DNA of 9,235 bases from Deltaproteobacteria bacterium (GTDB lineage Bacteria > Myxococcota_A > Polyangia > Polyangiales > Houyiibacteriaceae): positions 1 to 9,235 of the forward strand of contig JAFDFW010000055.1 of NCBI GenBank assembly GCA_019309605.1, written 5' to 3'. Positions 7,395 through 9,235 of the stretch are shown piece after piece. The number at the start of each line of letters is the position of its first letter. Position 1 is the first letter of the stretch. The notes under the pieces are model-generated. The model had not been told where the DNA came from and made no database searches. It saw only the letters and a list, made by a program, of their open reading frames with translations. The position numbers were made by a program, and so were the translations under genes.

Positions 7395-8822
7395 ATGGCT
7401 ACTAACGCACTGAAGGTCTTTGTCTCCTCGACCTCCAAAGATCTCACCGACTACCGAGCCGCTGCGCGAAACGTGATCCTGGACCAGCAGTGGCAACCCG
7501 TGATGATGGAGCATTTCGGCGCGCGCGCCGACTCCACCGTGGAGGCATGCGTGAACGCGGTCCGGGAGTGCGACCTCGTGCTCCTCATCATCGCGCACCG
7601 CCGTGGCTACGTGCCTACGGAAGAGCAAAAAGGAAACGGGGCCGATTCGATCACGTCCCTGGAATTGCAAGCTGCGCGCGCAATCGGCATCCCGATTCTT
7701 ACCTTCCTCGCCCACGAAACCTGGCCCGGCAACCTGTGGGAAGACGAGGCAGAAGCAAGGCAATACATCCGCGCTTTTCGCGACAACCTCAACCAGGTTG
7801 CGCAGTTCTTCAACGCGGAGCCGGACGAAAAGAAACCGCTTTTCGAGGCGTGCGTGCGTGAAGCGATCCTCAGCTACCGGGAGTCCCTGGCCAAGAAGCA
7901 GGAGACCAATGGCGGATGGGAGGGCGAGGCGAACCTCGACTCCCTGCCACTGGCCATCGAGGAGTTCTGCGATGGCGTTGTAGTGCCCTTCTTGGGGCAG
8001 GGGGTTTTGCAGGACGGGCCCCTGAGCTCCGAGCGGCTGAGCCAGGCGCTGACGAAGGATCTCGAGGTCGGGGACTTCCTGCCTCTCGCGACTGCCGCAG
8101 AATATCTCGAGCGTCTTGGAGGCTCTCGCGAGCGCCTCATCTCTCGTTTTGCCAAGGTGGTGAGCGCGCAAGAAAAGGAGCTGGACAGCTGCCCCATCTA
8201 TGAGCTGTTGGCTCGTCTCGACAAGCAGCGCTTTGTCGTCGCAACGACCTACGACCGAATGCTCGAAAGGACTCTCGATGCGGGCGGCCGCCCCTACGTC
8301 GTCATCAAGCACGTGATTCGTTCCTGGGACGGAGAGAACGACGGAAAGATCTTGGTCCTGCCAAAGAACGGCGAGCCTCAACTCTGTCTTGCAGACGAAG
8401 TCGAGCTTCCACCTGACCACCTCATCATCTATCGACCGCTTGGGTCCCCTTTCCCTGACGAAGGGGTCTCTGAAGAGTTGGAGATCGACACGCTCGTTGT
8501 GACCGAGACCGATCACCTCACCTTCCTCGGCCGTTTGGAGAACCAACATACGAAAATCCCAACGGCTTTGGCGCGTTTCATGCGCCGGCCGTTTCTGTTC
8601 TTGGGCTACGCGCTCGAGACTTGGCACTATCGCCTGGTTGCGCACGTGTTTCAGCACCTCGGCCAGCAGGGCCGCGGCGGCTCCGTCTTTGCAGTGCGCA
8701 AACCGACGTCGCGAATTGAAGACCTAGCTTGGAAACGGCTCGGGGTGGACGTCATTCACACGACTGCGGAGCAGTTCGTCACTGCGGCAAACCAATCTGA
8801 GCACACAGGTAACGTCGCTTGA
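7395..8822 (+). CDS. DUF4062 / SIR2-like domain fusion protein, candidate defence effector
   Basis: The product is 475 residues. I chose the ATG at 7395 because the DUF4062 fold begins at once (LKVFVSSTSKDL). In-frame TTG 7353 and ATG 7362 add only polar lead and lack a ribosome site. DUF4062 spans about residues 6-105: KVFVSST, DLTDYR, ECDLVLLIIAHRRGYV and SITSLELQAA, all in the family's order. A charged linker (165-182) leads to a SIR2-like domain (about 185-465): VVPFLGQGV (196-204) as the nucleotide loop, FVVATTYDRMLER (280-292), LIIYRPLGSP (343-352), VVTETDHLTFL (368-378) and FLFLGYALETWHYRL (400-414). SIR2-like domains of this group bind or cleave NAD, and fusions to DUF4062 or STAND modules occur in bacterial conflict systems. 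Two positions deviate: the Asn of TTN-YD is absent (TTYD), and the His of K-L-H-G reads L349 in RPLG. No signal peptide, so cytoplasmic. The stop overlaps the next gene's start, which suggests they act together. Confidence 0.85.
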   Translation: MATNALKVFVSSTSKDLTDYRAAARNVILDQQWQPVMMEHFGARADSTVEACVNAVRECDLVLLIIAHRRGYVPTEEQKGNGADSITSLELQAARAIGIPILTFLAHETWPGNLWEDEAEARQYIRAFRDNLNQVAQFFNAEPDEKKPLFEACVREAILSYRESLAKKQETNGGWEGEANLDSLPLAIEEFCDGVVVPFLGQGVLQDGPLSSERLSQALTKDLEVGDFLPLATAAEYLERLGGSRERLISRFAKVVSAQEKELDSCPIYELLARLDKQRFVVATTYDRMLERTLDAGGRPYVVIKHVIRSWDGENDGKILVLPKNGEPQLCLADEVELPPDHLIIYRPLGSPFPDEGVSEELEIDTLVVTETDHLTFLGRLENQHTKIPTALARFMRRPFLFLGYALETWHYRLVAHVFQHLGQQGRGGSVFAVRKPTSRIEDLAWKRLGVDVIHTTAEQFVTAANQSEHTGNVA

Positions 8823-9235
8823 AGGTCTCCGAAGCACCCGCACAAACCAGGGGGTCGGGGCCGTACGTCGGTCTCCGCCCGTTTGAAGAAGACGAGAGAG
8901 ACCTCTTCTTTGGCCGCGACAGGGATGCTCGCTTCGTGTGCGACAAAGTGCACTCGTCGCGCCTCACGTTGTTGTACGCTCAATCCGGCACCGGCAAGAC
9001 GTCTCTGCTACGCGCGATCGTGCGATCCCAGCTCGAACAGGAGGACATGCTCGTCATCTCGTACGATGACTGGACCGGGGATCGTCCACTTGCGGAGCTC
9101 AAGGACAAGATCTGCCGTGTCGCCGAAGCCGAGGGTGTGGTCGATCCTGGCGCTGGCGCGCCAGAGATCATGGACCTCGTTCGGCTCATCACCATTGCGT
9201 CTGGCAGGACGGTGGCCTTGATCCTCGACCAGTTC
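8819..9235 (+). CDS. nSTAND1-type P-loop NTPase, 3' end off the window
   Basis: The frame is open for 139 codons to the right edge. The N-terminal block PYVGLRPFEEDERDLFFGRD (residues 15-34) is the signature opening of the nSTAND1 (novel STAND) NTPase family. Walker A is AQSGTGKT (residues 54-61, K60, T61). A Walker B strand VALILDQF (132-139) ends at the edge, where a Glu would normally follow. STAND proteins are ATP-driven switches whose C-terminal repeats sense a trigger; those parts lie outside the window. An in-frame TAA at 8810 and the lack of ATG or GTG before the signature leave TTG 8819 as the only plausible start. That TTG overlaps the TGA of the DUF4062-SIR2 gene in TTGA, consistent with translational coupling. 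A weak AGG lies about ten bases upstream. Defence or signalling role is inferred from family and neighbour. Confidence 0.85.
   Translation, partial: MKVSEAPAQTRGSGPYVGLRPFEEDERDLFFGRDRDARFVCDKVHSSRLTLLYAQSGTGKTSLLRAIVRSQLEQEDMLVISYDDWTGDRPLAELKDKICRVAEAEGVVDPGAGAPEIMDLVRLITIASGRTVALILDQF

Noticed and set aside
7194..8657. Long (487-codon) open frame on the complement strand over the end of the lipoprotein gene and most of DUF4062-SIR2
   Set aside because: It is antisense to two well-supported domains, has no recognisable motif, and is expected from codon bias in high-GC coding DNA.
1..9235. CRISPR arrays, insertion sequences, attachment sites
   Set aside because: No short regularly spaced repeats, transposase or integrase motifs, or paired terminal repeats were seen on either strand.

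Overview
The window looks like a stretch of chromosome from a high-GC Gram-negative bacterium. Codons end mostly in G or C. The mix of large secreted SBBP-like beta-propeller lipoproteins, a DUF1566/Lcl domain, a polytopic sulfatase-like enzyme and a STAND NTPase best fits a myxobacterium (Myxococcota, Polyangia-like). That taxonomic placement is inference; no rRNA, tRNA or marker gene is present.

Layout. (1) Complement of 1-2042: a multi-membrane-spanning sulfatase-like enzyme of the alkaline phosphatase superfamily, cut by the left edge. The cysteine/serine position of the sulfatase signature is a threonine. (2) 2043-2326: a 284-base spacer with a hairpin behind the upstream gene and a dyad near the sulfatase-like start. 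(3) Complement of 2327-4168: a predicted secreted lipoprotein with an N-terminal propeller-like module, a proline-rich linker and a C-terminal DUF1566/Lcl domain. (4) 4169-4443: a divergent promoter region. (5) 4444-7317: a larger predicted lipoprotein carrying two tandem copies of the same module. Genes 3 and 5 are therefore divergent paralogs, and the locus holds three copies of one module of roughly 400 residues. (6) 7395-8822: a DUF4062 domain fused to a SIR2-like domain. (7) From 8819 to beyond the right edge: an nSTAND1-type P-loop NTPase. Its only plausible start is a TTG that overlaps the stop of gene 6.

Genes 1, 3 and 5 are envelope or surface functions. Genes 6 and 7 look like a translationally coupled pair: a putative NAD-binding or NAD-degrading effector with a STAND ATPase sensor or switch, the architecture expected of an anti-phage or abortive-infection system. 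This is the most interesting part of the window. The SIR2-like domain, however, lacks the usual catalytic Asn and His at the aligned positions, so its chemistry is uncertain. No CRISPR array, tRNA, rRNA or insertion sequence was seen.
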